This document shows positions 33,671-45,032 of a stretch of 64,000 nucleotides of DNA, one piece after another (positions within the stretch are counted from its first letter, which is position 1; every line of letters begins with the position of its first letter). The stretch is taken from NCBI RefSeq assembly GCF_029168945.1, contig NC_083601.1:19310160-19374159 (forward strand). Direction: 5' to 3'. The position numbers were made by a program, and so were the translations under genes. The notes beneath the pieces were generated by a model, which saw nothing but the letters and a program-made list of their open reading frames with translations, searched no databases and had not been told where the DNA came from. The stretch is from Cannabis sativa (Eukaryota; Streptophyta; Magnoliopsida; Rosales; Cannabaceae).

Positions 33671-36451
33671 AATTGCGGCAAAAGTCCAAAAAAACTTAAA
33701 GTTGATGCAGATTAGTCTCCAACCTCAAAAATTGACAGTATTAGTCCCTATGGACACGTTTTCTTTAAGTCCGTTGGTCCCCAAGTTAACTGATCCGTTA
33801 AACCCAAATAAAATGACACGTGTCAATTTTTATTAGTCCAAATAATAATTTTAATTAAAAAAATTTAAAATAAAATAAAAAAACTAAAAAAATATATATT
33901 TTAAAATCATAATTTTTTTTTTTGAAAAAAGAAAAATAAACAAATTATTTTAAAATTAAGTAATTAATTTATTTTTATTTTTTATTTTTAATTTTTTCAC
34001 TCATATGTTATACAAAGCAGTAAGCACTTTGTGTGCTTGAACTACCTGAACACTGACATAGGGCCGTCTTAAATATTTTGAAGGCTCTGTTCTAATTTTA
34101 AAAATTGAAACCCTACAAAAAAAATACAATTTATAAATAATAGTTTTAAATATTATTATATACAGTATATATTTAACAAAACATCAAAAAACTCCAATTA
34201 ATTTATAAAAAATATTATTGATTGCAATATAATAAAAAAAAATGAAAGGAAAAAAATAATAAATAGAAACAATGAATTTTTATTTTTTTTGCTTAAAAGC
34301 AATAATAGAATTGAAAATGGATTTTGGGAATTGACTTAGAAATGATCAATGATAAGTTATTAGGGATAAGTTGAAAAATACTTTTTTTTTTGCATCCATT
34401 AATCAAAAATACCATTTTATTATATTTTCTTAAAATATACCTATTTTTTTAAGTGGGTTGCCCAATATACCATCACTCTCTATTTAAGTCTATCATATAA
34501 TTTACATTAACCTTAGGGGTCTAATGGAAATATCATCTATAAAAGTGAGTATATCTTAAAGAAAATGAAAATGGAGGTAAAAATCAAAACAAGTAAAATA
34601 AAGTGGGTATACAATGTAATTTTCTCTTAGGCCTTTAAAAGTTGGGTTCATTAAAAAAAATTGAAAGGCATTAAAAAATATATATATTAGGCCATTTATT
34701 TTTTTTGGACACTTTATTTTTTGGGCCCTTTACAATAGCCCATCTTGCACCCCATAAGGGCCGCCTATTCACTAACAAGGTGAGAGACATGAGGAACTAC
34801 CGCCATGCCTTCCACTAAGAATGCCTCGACCGGTGGCTAGATCACAACCAGCGCCACCACCAAGAGTCTCATCGAAAGTCGTGCCCGCTTTGTCGTGCGT
34901 CGTTCCTGACTCAAGAATAGTAGCAGAGATTGACCGTGGGCACCGCACCTCAGCCCAGCTGGGCCGTCGAACGCCTCCTCTACCTCTTTGGGGATTATTT
35001 ACTGTTGCTCTTCTTTCTCCCCTTTGTCTTCTTTATTTTGTACCAAAACCTCCATAGCCACCATGGTCTAAAGCTCTTCTTGCTTAGATATGAAATTTTT
35101 TGAGCAACATAGGTTTCTAGCGAGAGGTCTAAAAATGCCTCGTCGTCGAAGTCTCACCCTACAATGGCTCCAATCTGGGTATCTTCAAATTCCGACCAGT
35201 CAATCTCTAATTTTGAATTTTGAATCAATGGTGGTGGAAGGCGGAGAATGAGAGAAGATGCTGAAGAAAGAGCTTGCAAAAAATAAAAAAACAAAGGTGG
35301 CAGTTAATCATATCAAAATGGGCAGTGAGGTTGTTCCTTGGCCTCTCCATTAATGGAGTTTCCATAGTCATGGACAGGTCTATCCACGAAGAAGAAGAAA
35401 AATAAGGAGAGAGAAAGTAAATAAAAAAGAAAAAGAAAATAAAAAATGTTAATGTCTTTTTTTTTGGAAAATATTAATGTTTTTATTTATTTATTTTTTA
35501 GTAATTTTTATTATTTAAATTATTTTTAATTAAATATATTACTTGGACCAATAAACCTTCAACATGTGGCTTTCTTGTCAATACCTAACAGATCAGTTAA
35601 CTTGGGGATCAACGGACTTACAGAAAATGTGATCTTAAGACTAGGGGTGTTCGCGGTGCGGGTGGTGCGGTTTTTAACCATTTTTTTAAACCAACCCGCA
35701 CATGCGGTTTTTCCAATTTTCCAAACCGCACCCGCACCGCGATACTAAAAAACCGCAAAAACCGCACCGCAAAAAATGATGTGGTGCGGTGCAGTTTTTG
35801 TGGTTTATGCGGTTTGAACTATCACAATTTTTTTTTGAAGTCATCACAAAATAATTAAACATCATTAATATAATTAATCCAAAACACTTAAGAAAATACA
35901 ACAAACTTGAGACTAATAAAAGTTATAACAACAACAATAAGTTAATAATCTTTTTAAAGTTTCAACAACACAGCTAAATCAAAATAATAAACTTGAAACT
36001 AATTAAATTCCAACAACAATATAAATGTACAAACACAAACTTCTAACTCTAAATTTTAATACACATGTATGGGCTTTGGTTTGTTGCTAAGAAGAGAGGG
36101 TTTGTGAAGAGTTATGGATTTTATCCTAAGATTTATGGGCTTGGGTTGGGCTCATATATATGGGCTTAATTAAATAAATATAAAAATTAAAATTTTAAAA
36201 CATGCGGTGCGGTTTGAATCGCGATTTAATAATTCCAAACCGCAAACCGCACCGCACCGCGCGGTTTGGGAAAATTTCAAACCGCAACCGCACCGCGAAG
36301 AATTTCAAACCGCATTTTTTTTGCGGTGTGGTGCAGTGCGGGCGGTTTGAGCGGTTTGATGTACACCCCTACTTAGGACTATTACCGCCAATTTTTGAAG
36401 TTGGGACTAGTCTGCATCAACTCTAAATTTTGGGGAACTTTTGCCGCAATT
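33671..36451. mobile_element. MULE-type element 2 with long TIRs and captured-looking interior
   Basis: The ends AATTGCGGCAAAAGTCC (33671) and its inverted partner (GGAACTTTTGCCGCAAT, ending 36451) match those of the element at 25922-27144. The inverted similarity continues inward through GTTAACTGATCCGTTAAA (left) and AACAGATCAGTTAACTTGGGG (right). A hAT element (35642-36371) sits in the right TIR. The interior contains a dispersed repeat, a possible hAT MITE (about 34063-34760, ends near TAGGGCCGTCTTA) and a more GC-rich segment (34780-35260) with a 78-codon ORF of no recognised family. No transposase or clear target duplication is visible. Confidence 0.8.
35642..36371. mobile_element. hAT-type element, TIR TAGGGGTGT
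   Basis: This 730-bp element has inverted ends TAGGGGTGT and flanking octamers CTTAAGAC (35634-35641) and CTTAGGAC (36372-36379), a target duplication with one change. GC-rich subterminal repeats of GCGGTTTG and GGTGCGG are typical of hAT. No transposase is present. Confidence 0.9.
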
Positions 36452-36454
36452 ATC

Positions 36455-36800
36455 TCTTTTATTTATTTTCTCTAAAATTTTATTTTTTTTTATTATATTT
36501 AAAAAACAATAACTCTTTTTTTAGCTTATTGTTGTTTTTCATCACGTGAATGATGTGTTTTTATGTTCGTGTTTTTGGTTTTTTACTTTTATTTTTAATT
36601 AAGATTTTTTAAAAAAATTATAACTCCAAAATTTTTGGTTATCATATTTTTGTGCTTTTGATTTTTTTTTTAAAAAAATTAAGATATTTAAAAAATGATA
36701 TGTCTTAAAAAATTGATAACTTGAAAATCTATCATCATATTTTGGCTTTTGCCTTTTTTTTTTTAAATATTTAAAAACATAATCATTTTTTATCACTTAC
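36455..36800. other. AT-rich intergenic DNA
   Basis: Long A/T runs with short inverted copies of AAGATATTTAAAAAA-like sequence; no gene or defined element. Confidence 0.35.
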
Positions 36801-37129
36801 TAAATTCTCTCTCTATATATATCTTTATATATTAAAAGTGCCTATCTAACGGCAATTCTTGGTTTAACGATGTTGGTTTGTTTCCTCCGTTAACTTTAAC
36901 AGAATATTCCCAATTAATTTATATTATTTTTTTAACAAAAATTTATTCAAAAAATCACACATTCTGTTAACATAACATTATTTTATTAAAAAAAAAAAAC
37001 ACACATTCCTAAAAATAACCAATTAAAATAAAATTTAAAATAAATTATATAATAAAATTTAACGATTTGAAGATATATTCTCTCATAATCTTACGACTTA
37101 GAATATTTAATATAACAACATTTACGACT

Positions 37130-37400
37130 ACCGAAGTAAGCAAAAAGTGAGTCAATTTGGGCATATGGAAGCTTTGCGATTGGTGGTGGAGTTGATAATT
37201 TGGGCCTACCGGAGTAAGCAACAGATGAGCCGATTTGGGCATATGGAAGCTTTGCGATTGGGTGTGAAGCTGATAATTTGGGCATGCCAGAATAAGAAAC
37301 AGGTGAGCCGATTTGGGCATATTTAAGCTTTGCAATTGGGGTTGAAGCTGATAATTTGGGCTTGCCGGAGTAAGCAACAGGTGAGCTAATTTTGGCATTT
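37130..37400 (-). repeat. 84-bp tandem repeat inside the Helitron
   Basis: About three imperfect copies of an 84-bp unit, each containing TTTGGGCATATGGAAGCTTT and GCTGATAATTTGGGC, stand in tandem. The unit is a multiple of three and stays open in two minus-strand frames (37045-37548 and 37091-37285), one reading KLPYAQIGS and YSG-PKLS blocks. It may be a captured piece of a repetitive-protein gene; no family is recognised. Confidence 0.7.
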
Positions 37401-37978
37401 TGATTGACTCTTCTCCTTGCTTTATCATTTGCTTCACCCGTCTATTTTTGACCCATCGATAGAAATACATAGCGTTTAATATAACTTTGCGATTGGAGAT
37501 GACTCCACCGAAAATGTTCTTCACCCATTGATTTTTGAAAAAGATCATATTAACGTCTGGCTACCGATATCTCCACCTTCGAATCAATACGTCTTAATTT
37601 TTCTTTCCCTTCTTTTCTCTAAATCTCTCGATTGTGCAATTTTTTTTTAAATGCTATGGATTGTATACCCACTATCCAAATTTAATTTGTGATTGGATTC
37701 TTTACCTTTGATATTTACTTTAAGATTGTAAAAATCTGTCTTAATGATGGGAGTCATTAAGGGGATTGGAAGATATTTTACAGGTTTCTAACTTTTTTTA
37801 GTAATAGCTTGATTTTTTTTTTCTAATGATTTCATCAGTCATACATAATTATCATTTTTCGGAATTATCTTTTTTTTTTTATATATATATCTTTCTTTAT
37901 ATGTTAAAAGTGTAATTTCTTGGTTTAACAATGTTTTGTACAGATTTTGATGGCTCTTATTATCTTTTTACAATGTAG

Positions 37979-39542
37979 GATAGTGAACATGAAGTTGTAA
38001 ACGATGTGGGTGCTGAAACTGGACATGAGATACGAACAACTATTGGTGGTCGAAATGGGCAATCTAGGCAGGTTTGTAAAAAACTACTATGAAGGGTAGA
38101 TAATTCGATTTGTTGGTTTATCTTTCGTGTCTTACAGTGCTTCATTTGTTTTCAATTGACAGACGGTCAGTTACATTGCAGAACATGTGGTTGGAACTAG
38201 TTCTTTCAGTGTTGTTTTCCAAGTATGTAGAATCATAGTATTTTTTTTTAATAATTGAAGCTATTTCTCAACTTTTTTCGCCAAAGATATTGAATGATGA
38301 TGATAATGTAAACCTCTTTCTCCAGGCTAAATCGAAACCGGAGACATTGTTGCCATCAAGAAAGTTCTTCAAGACAAGCGCTACAAGAACAGGGAATTGC
38401 AGATTATGCAAATGTTGGATCATCCTAATATCGTCGCACTAAAGCACTATTTTTTCTCAACAACAGACAAAGAAGAGCTTTAACTGAACCTTGTACTTGA
38501 ATATGTCCCCGAGACTGTTCACCGTGTTGCCAGAAATTATAGCAGGATTAACCTAAGAATGCCCCTGATATATGTTAAACTCTACACATATCAGGTATAA
38601 AAGTAATTTTGTTGAATTCTGTTGTGTTTGTATTAAAAACCTTCTTTTCTGAATGTTCTTGGTTCTTCGGTTAAGATCATGGGATATATTAATTAATTTT
38701 ATTGCTAGACAATATGTTGGTTAGTGTTTGGATTTCATTTTTGTTTTTTGGGTACAGATTTGCAGGGCACTTGCTTATATCCACAATTGCATTGGTATTT
38801 GTCACCAGGATATCAAGCCTCAAAACTTACTCGTAAGATTCTTTTCTTAGAGCATATAGTACTTGTGTAGATAAGACTTGTTGGTGTTTGCCAAAATAAC
38901 AATTTTGGAAAGTGAAATTAGAAAATGACATTTCATTTTTACACTTCTCAACCTACTTGGTCACTCTTGCTTTCGTCATGTAAAAGTATATCGAATCGAT
39001 TTCATCTAACAAATATTTGTCTCATAAGTCATTTTGCAAAAGAGCCTCTTGAGACTTGTCCTATAAAACTCCAGTTTCCCTAATGTTTGTAGGGTATGTA
39101 AGAAAAATTAATTGTCAAGAGTGACACTTGTTAGTGTGAGAATTAAGAATTTGGTGATATTTGTAGGAATTACTGTGAAAGATGTTTAAATACTTTTGAA
39201 TGGTGTATTATGGATGTGTTATTATCTGTTTATGTATCATTTTTTTGCCTTGTCAAATTCTAAAAATATGCTATAATAATATTCAGGTAAATCCTCACAC
39301 TCATCAGTTGAAGCTTTGTGATTTCGGAAGTGCCAAAGTGTTGGTAAGTATTTTCGCTATGTTACATATTGAGTGATTAATCGAGCTTGTTAGCTTAGCT
39401 TGATCCAATTGTTAAAAGTTTAGTCTCTTTTCTATGTTATCAGGTGAAAGGAGAACCGAATGTTTATTACATTTGCTCGAGATATTATCGAGCTCCCGAG
39501 CTTATATTTGGAGCGACTGAATGCACCACAGCTATTGATATG
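37979..39542 (+). pseudogene. SHAGGY/GSK3-like kinase, 3'-truncated gene copy with introns
   Basis: Six exons retain GSK3 structure and splice sites: 37979-38071, 38163-38222, 38326-38594, 38758-38832, 39287-39343, 39444-39542. Recognisable blocks are [71 protein letters not shown] and [17 protein letters not shown]. The copy is broken: a small deletion/frame loss at the start of exon 3 (AK then ETGD, missing the usual intervening residues), an in-frame TAA at 38481-38483, HRD changed to HQD, and glycines of the G-loop changed to Ser. It ends right after TAIDM, so the C-terminal lobe is missing. Retained introns show DNA-level capture rather than retroposition. It lies within the Helitron. 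Confidence 0.93.
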
Positions 39543-39812
39543 AAGTCTCTCTCAATTTTTTAAGTGTAATATGTTTTAATCATAATTATAAGTACAGTTC
39601 ATAAGTACTTCTAATATTACCAATTTTTTAGTATTATTAATAACAATGCGTACATGTTTATATATACAATTATGATATTCTTAAAAAGTCTATTTTTATA
39701 AAACAAATAATAAAAAATAATTTACAATTAGTTACCGATTTTTTTTTAAAAAAATCACTAAAACTTAAATAAAACTAATATTTACGTGGCTCGCCACGTA
39801 ACTTTCATCTAG

Positions 39813-40245
39813 TATATATATATATATCTTAACTTACGTTGTCTCTTCTTCGAAATGTTATTTTCTTATCGACTTAAATACTGATAAGAAGAATAGAGAA
39901 TTGATAAGTCTTATAATTTTTATTGATGAGATAGTGATTATTATTTTTATTCATATTTTTCCTTTACTGCTATTTTTTTTTTTATCAATTTATCAATTAT
40001 TAAATACTCAATGTTTTTAATGCATGCAACAATAAGAAAAAAAAAAGTTTCTAATTAAGTTTAAGAAGCTATTAAGTGAAGGTTCTTTGTATTGTCCGTA
40101 AAATTTGAAAATTGTGGTAACCACAAATGAGTACAGACCACTTTCAAATGACTATAAAATTTTATTTTAGTTACAACTTCAATTGAGAGATTAGAAGGAG
40201 AAATAGTTAACATTTCGATCAATGGGTTTCAATTCATAACTCTAA
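39813..40245. other. AT-rich intergenic DNA
   Basis: No coding motif, RNA gene or transposon end is recognised between the Helitron and the inverted-repeat elements. Confidence 0.4.
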
Positions 40246-40251
40246 TGTTTG

Positions 40252-40800
40252 GCGGCATAAGTACTCAATGTTTGTAAAACTATAATTTTTAGCGGTATAA
40301 GTATCCAATGTTTATAAAACTGTAATTTTATATCAGTTTGTCAGCAATAAATCTGTTATTGTCTTAAACATGACACAAATAAAATTAAAATTCTAAATCG
40401 TTAGGTCGGGTCGGGTTGACCTGATTTTGCATCTAACTTCTCATATTTTTGAAAGAAATTTATATAAAAAATTAATAAAGTTAAAATTTGATATATTTTT
40501 ATGGGTAAATAGCGGCATAATTACTTAAAGTTTTAAGTTTGTAAGCAGCATAAACCTAATGTATATTTATTAAAGGAACATTTGGAAGTAACTGATACTA
40601 CATATTTTTCTGTCTAGACCCAATGATCTAGAATCTGGAACTTATATATGGTCTGTTTAAGAAAATAACAGAGTTTGTACTGGCGAAATTATAGAAAAAT
40701 TACAGTTTTACAAACATTATGTACTTATGCCGCTAAAAATAAACATTGAGTTTATGACACTTACAAATTTGAAATTTTAAGTACTTATGCCGCTAATTGC
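40252..40800. mobile_element. Inverted-repeat element(s) with AGCGGCATAA ends
   Basis: AGCGGCATAATTACTTAAAG at about 40510 has an inverted partner near 40775-40795 (CTTAAGTACTTATGCCGCT type), giving a MITE of about 290 bp. A further partial copy with GGCGGCATAAGTACTCAATG at 40252-40320 pairs with 40700-40760. The arrangement suggests one MITE nested next to a related copy. It is non-coding. Confidence 0.6.
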
Positions 40801-40935
40801 TCTAATTTTATTACTTAGTTATCATCAAATAAAATACATAATTTATTTCATATATATAATTTATAAATTTTTAAAACAACTGCTACGAAACGCAAGTTTT
40901 ATACTAATTTCCTAATAAAATAAACAAGATAAATT

Positions 40936-40955
40936 ATTATTATTATTATTATTAA

Positions 40956-40996
<41 letters not shown>
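40936..40996. repeat. (ATT)n microsatellite
   Basis: An almost pure ATT trinucleotide run of about 60 bp with a single interruption (AATATT). Confidence 0.95.
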
Positions 40997-42770
40997 TATT
41001 TCTAGATAATTTTAGTAAACAAGATGTTACAAATATTAATTTTGATTATTCATTATTCTTGCATTATATTTTCTCATTAATTTATTATTGGAAGACACTA
41101 ATTATGAAATGTTTCTATCACATACACATTAAACTGCAACATTTTCTAGTACATAACCCATCATGATTGTATTTGGCTTTTCCTAATATTGCTCCAAGTG
41201 AGAACAATTTAGATGACAAAATTAATAAAAAAAACAAAAAAATAAAATAATTAGCAACTACTCAAATCAGAATGATGTTGATATTGGTTTTTAGGTATGG
41301 ATTGTAGATATGCATATTGATCCTTGAATTTATTGGTGGTACCACATTGGTCCTTCCACTTACTAAATTAATTACAGCAATGGAGTCTGATCTCTTTTTG
41401 TTTACTATTTGAATTTTCACGTTTATTAGAGAAATTATTACCAAATATGTGTTTTGTTTTTATTGAAAGAAGAAAAAAATCAAAGGTTGCCAAAATCACT
41501 TGCATCCAAATTCCAAACGAATGAGCAAAGATTTGATCAGAAAGAAAGGAAAAAAACGAAAGAATGAGCAAAGAGTACCGAAATTGTAAGAGCCTATAAA
41601 ACTATAAGTTTCACCATAGGAAATTCTAATATATAACCAAGGTTTTGTTAAGATGTCAAAGTCGAACTAACCATTCTAATACCTCCAAAGGTATTTTTAT
41701 GGTGCTTTGCCTAATTTAGTTGTTATATTCTAACCAATTTCTATATAATAATCACATATAATTGAAGGCGTTTTTCTTCTTCCATCACAATAATCAGCTA
41801 CCACTTTTTTTGGAATTGCAAGATTCCATGCCCCATTTTGAGAAAAACATTGCATCATTAATGATCAATGTAAAAAGAAAGTTCCTTGTATCATCTTCCT
41901 TTAGTATTTTTGTAAGAAGAATATAAATTTAAATAGTAATAATATTACCTTATTAAACAAATAGTATGTAATTGATTTCAAAATAATAAAAAAAATAGTC
42001 ATAATATTAAATATATATTTATACAAATATATTGTAAATTTTGTCCTCCATTTTCTGGTAAAAATAAGAGTGCCTAATCAAAATAAATTCATATGCTATT
42101 TTTCAGAGAAACTACAAAAAAAAAACAAAAACAAAAAGAATAGAAGAATTTAGTGCATGACATTATAATTAAAAAAAAAAAAACAGAAAATTGTTTATTG
42201 AAAACAATTTAGCTTGTTTGGCCTTATTTTTTTAAAACAGTTTTCAAAAAATAAAATTACAAAAAATAAGTATTTTAAAAACAACAAAATATTGTTTTCT
42301 GTTTTAAAAATTAATTCACTTTTAGTCAATATTATTTTTAAAAAACGCTAACCAAATGTGACTTGTGTTTTAAAAACTTTAAAAATTATTTTTTGTTCTC
42401 ATTTCTTAAAACAATTTTTTTGAAAGAAAAAACATAAAACAATACGATGCACTTATTTATCCTGATTTTATTTAACAGATTATTTTATAAATACATATTA
42501 TACATTTATATAGAAATATCAATATTTATTAGTATAAATAGAATATTCTGATTTTTTTTTTGAATGTAAATAGAATATTCTAATTTTAAAAAAATTTCAC
42601 AATAAAATCTCAACTTTATTTTAAAACTACCACATATAATTAATTTTTAGTATATTTTCCAAATATAAATTTACACATATCATAAAAAATGAATCATATA
42701 AACAAAGAAATACATATTTTACTTTCAAACATATAATCCAATTGCCATGATAATTGATAAGCAAAGAAAT
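40997..42770. other. AT-rich intergenic DNA
   Basis: No gene is visible. Around 42200-42420 there are A/T-rich inverted segments (TTAAAACAGTTTTC, TTAAAAACAACAAAA and the reverse) near GTTTGGCC and GCTAACCAAATG, which may be a decayed MITE. Confidence 0.4.
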
Positions 42771-42773
42771 ACA

Positions 42774-43092
42774 CACTACAAAAAACTGTTAATTTTAGTG
42801 ACAACTTTTAATCACAATATAAATTTTTTATGACTAAATGTGACTTTTAGTCACAACAAAATGTTACTTATGACTAAAACATAATATTTAGTTCCAAGTT
42901 GTCATTAATTTAGTTTTAGTCACATAAATATTGTGACTAAAAATACATTTAGTCACAACAAATTGTGATTAATACCTTTAGCCACAGACTTTTTAGCCAC
43001 AACATAAGAATAATAATTTATAATTAGTCACAATTTTTTTACTTTTAGTCACAAGTTTTGTTGTGACTAAAAGTAATTTTTTTTTTGTAGTG
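42774..43092. mobile_element. CACTA-type MITE
   Basis: The 319-bp element begins CACTACAAAAAA and ends TTTTTTTGTAGTG, the terminal inverted repeat of CACTA elements. Repeated copies of TTTTAGTCACAA and TTGTGACTAAAA fill the interior. The flanking trinucleotides ACA and ATA differ by one base. It is non-coding. Confidence 0.9.
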
Positions 43093-43675
43093 ATAAATAT
43101 ATATTAATATTTTATAACAATTTTTATATACATATTATTAATATTTTATAATATAACAATACGTAATATCTTTTTTTTAGTGTATCTTTTTTTTTTCTAG
43201 GAAAATGCATTTAAAATTAGGGTTGCTTTTAGTAGTTCTCTTATTTTTTTAGGTTGAGCCGATCTTGAAAGAGAGCGAAAAGAGAAGGTGCATTTCTAGT
43301 CGATGAACGACATTATTCTTTATAATTGATTTGACAAACGATGTCGTTTTTGACACAACAATTTAAAGATGGATTAAGGTTTCCTTTTCCTGGCCAGGCT
43401 GTTGTTCCAGTACCCACATCTTTGGTCCAACTATACACAAATGTGGCCCCAAGACAAGATAGGATAGGAGCTTGTTTAATCATTAAGACCGACATTTTTT
43501 TTTTCTTTCTATTTTTAATTTTTTAATGCATAGACCCAACTTTTAGTTAATTGTTAATATGACACAATATATAATATATAGCTCATTTAAGTCTCTATCC
43601 ACCGTTTGAAAATATTTAACTACAAATTCGTTTAAAACCACACCCACCAGAAAGCTTAATTACCATTTGGTACAT

Positions 43676-44450
43676 GAAATAAAAGAAAGGTAACAATTGT
43701 AAACTTAATTTGACAGTACATAAAGAAAAATGGGAGTGATATATAGTTTTCTACGTTATTTATTTAATTTCAAAATTCTCTTACACATGATGATGATCAA
43801 CTTTACCCAAATAAAGAACTAAGCATCAATGTACACAATTAGTTAAATCATAATTATTTCTCCTACGCATTTACTTGTTCTTTTTTCTTTTCCATTTTTC
43901 TAGAAGTGAAGTAATAGTATCATCTAACAACTATATATAAAATTACGATAAGAGAAAGCAATGAAAATGAAAGAAAATAAAAAATGTGTGCAAAGTGTAA
44001 CAAACGACAACACCACTCCAGCCATTGGAGAAGCTTGGTTGGTGGACACTTCCCCTTTTGTGGGTCTGTCAGCAGCTAAACATGTGTCCTTCTTCCTCCA
44101 ACTACTTGTCTATTTTACTCCAAATAATTATAAGTGATTATTTTTTTCTTCTCAAACATTATTAATAAAAAAAATATATTATTCTTCAAACGTATATTAG
44201 ATAGATGCACTCCCTCTTTTCTTTTTTTCAACAATTGAACAAATTTCCTTTTTTTAAAAAATAAAATAAAATAATAATTGAACAAATTAAAAGGGAAAAA
44301 AAATGCATTCCCATCATTACTCAAATATTCAACTAATACATTTTTTTTCAACCACCAAAAAAAGTTTCTTTGAGTTTCGGCAAAAATAAAATAAAATGAA
44401 ACTCATGAAAATGTTTATTTATTTTTTTGAATGTGGGGTAGAGTACGTTG
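43676..44450. repeat. Upstream copy of a duplicated non-coding region (partner 47683-48680)
   Basis: The segment contains AAAAGAAAGGTAA-AATTGTAAAC, GGGAGTGATATATAGTTTTC, AAACGACAACACCACTCCAG, ACACTTCCCCTTTTGTGG and AAATGCATTCCCATCAT in the same order and orientation as at 47683-48680. Similarity is high with indels. It lies upstream of the proline-rich gene, so it includes that gene's distal promoter. Confidence 0.9.
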
Positions 44451-45032
44451 GCAATACATGAAATGTCCATGAGTGACTATAAATTGGTGGTTCCTCTTTT
44501 TTTAATTCTATATTTACTCTATTTTAATATTTTTTTCAATCGGGAGAAACATTTATTAATGGAATTAAAAGCTTGATAAAAGGGTATGCAGCTTAATGAA
44601 AAAGACTATATATTTCTAAATAAATATGTATTTACGTAGAAAAAAAGTTGAAAAAAGTTTCGTAAGTGGGTGTGTTTTATTATGTCAATTGTCAAATAGT
44701 GGATACTCCATATAAGCATTTAATTTGAAGAACTATCACCCGAAAAACAAAATAAAAGTTAGTTCATTTTAATTTAATTAGCAGAAAAGAAATTAAAGCT
44801 TTTTAATTTATTTCAATACTGTTGTTATATTATATGTACGAATCTCACCAAACAAGAATGACTTGCATTACACTAAAACCAATAATTATAAACTAAAAGC
44901 TAAAAGCTTTATACCATCCATTACTACTCTTCCCTCAAAATTTTATAGTGCAACAAATGAAAACTCAACGCAAATAAACAGAGCTCAAACCCCCACCACC
45001 CATACTGGACCAATTCTTCTTCATCCTCCGCC

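Larger units (their letters stand above)
36806..39812 (+). mobile_element. Non-autonomous Helitron carrying captured sequence
   Basis: The 3' terminus has the Helitron signature: a GC-rich hairpin (ACGTGGC / GCCACGT with a 2-base loop, 39784-39799), ten bases, then CTAG at 39809-39812 followed by T. The 5' side begins TCTCTCTATATATAT (36806) and continues TATTAAAAGTGCC, the usual plant Helitron start, although the preceding base is T rather than the canonical A. A second 5'-like start occurs at about 37881-37920 (TATGTTAAAAGTGTAATTTC), suggesting nesting or a duplicated end. No Rep/helicase ORF exists. The cargo is a repeat-bearing segment (37100-37560) and a kinase gene fragment (37979-39542). 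Confidence 0.8.

Noticed and set aside
43341..43526. 61-aa plus-strand ORF with a less AT-rich composition
   Set aside because: No start context or domain, and an equally long antisense ORF overlaps it; possibly a fragment of something older.
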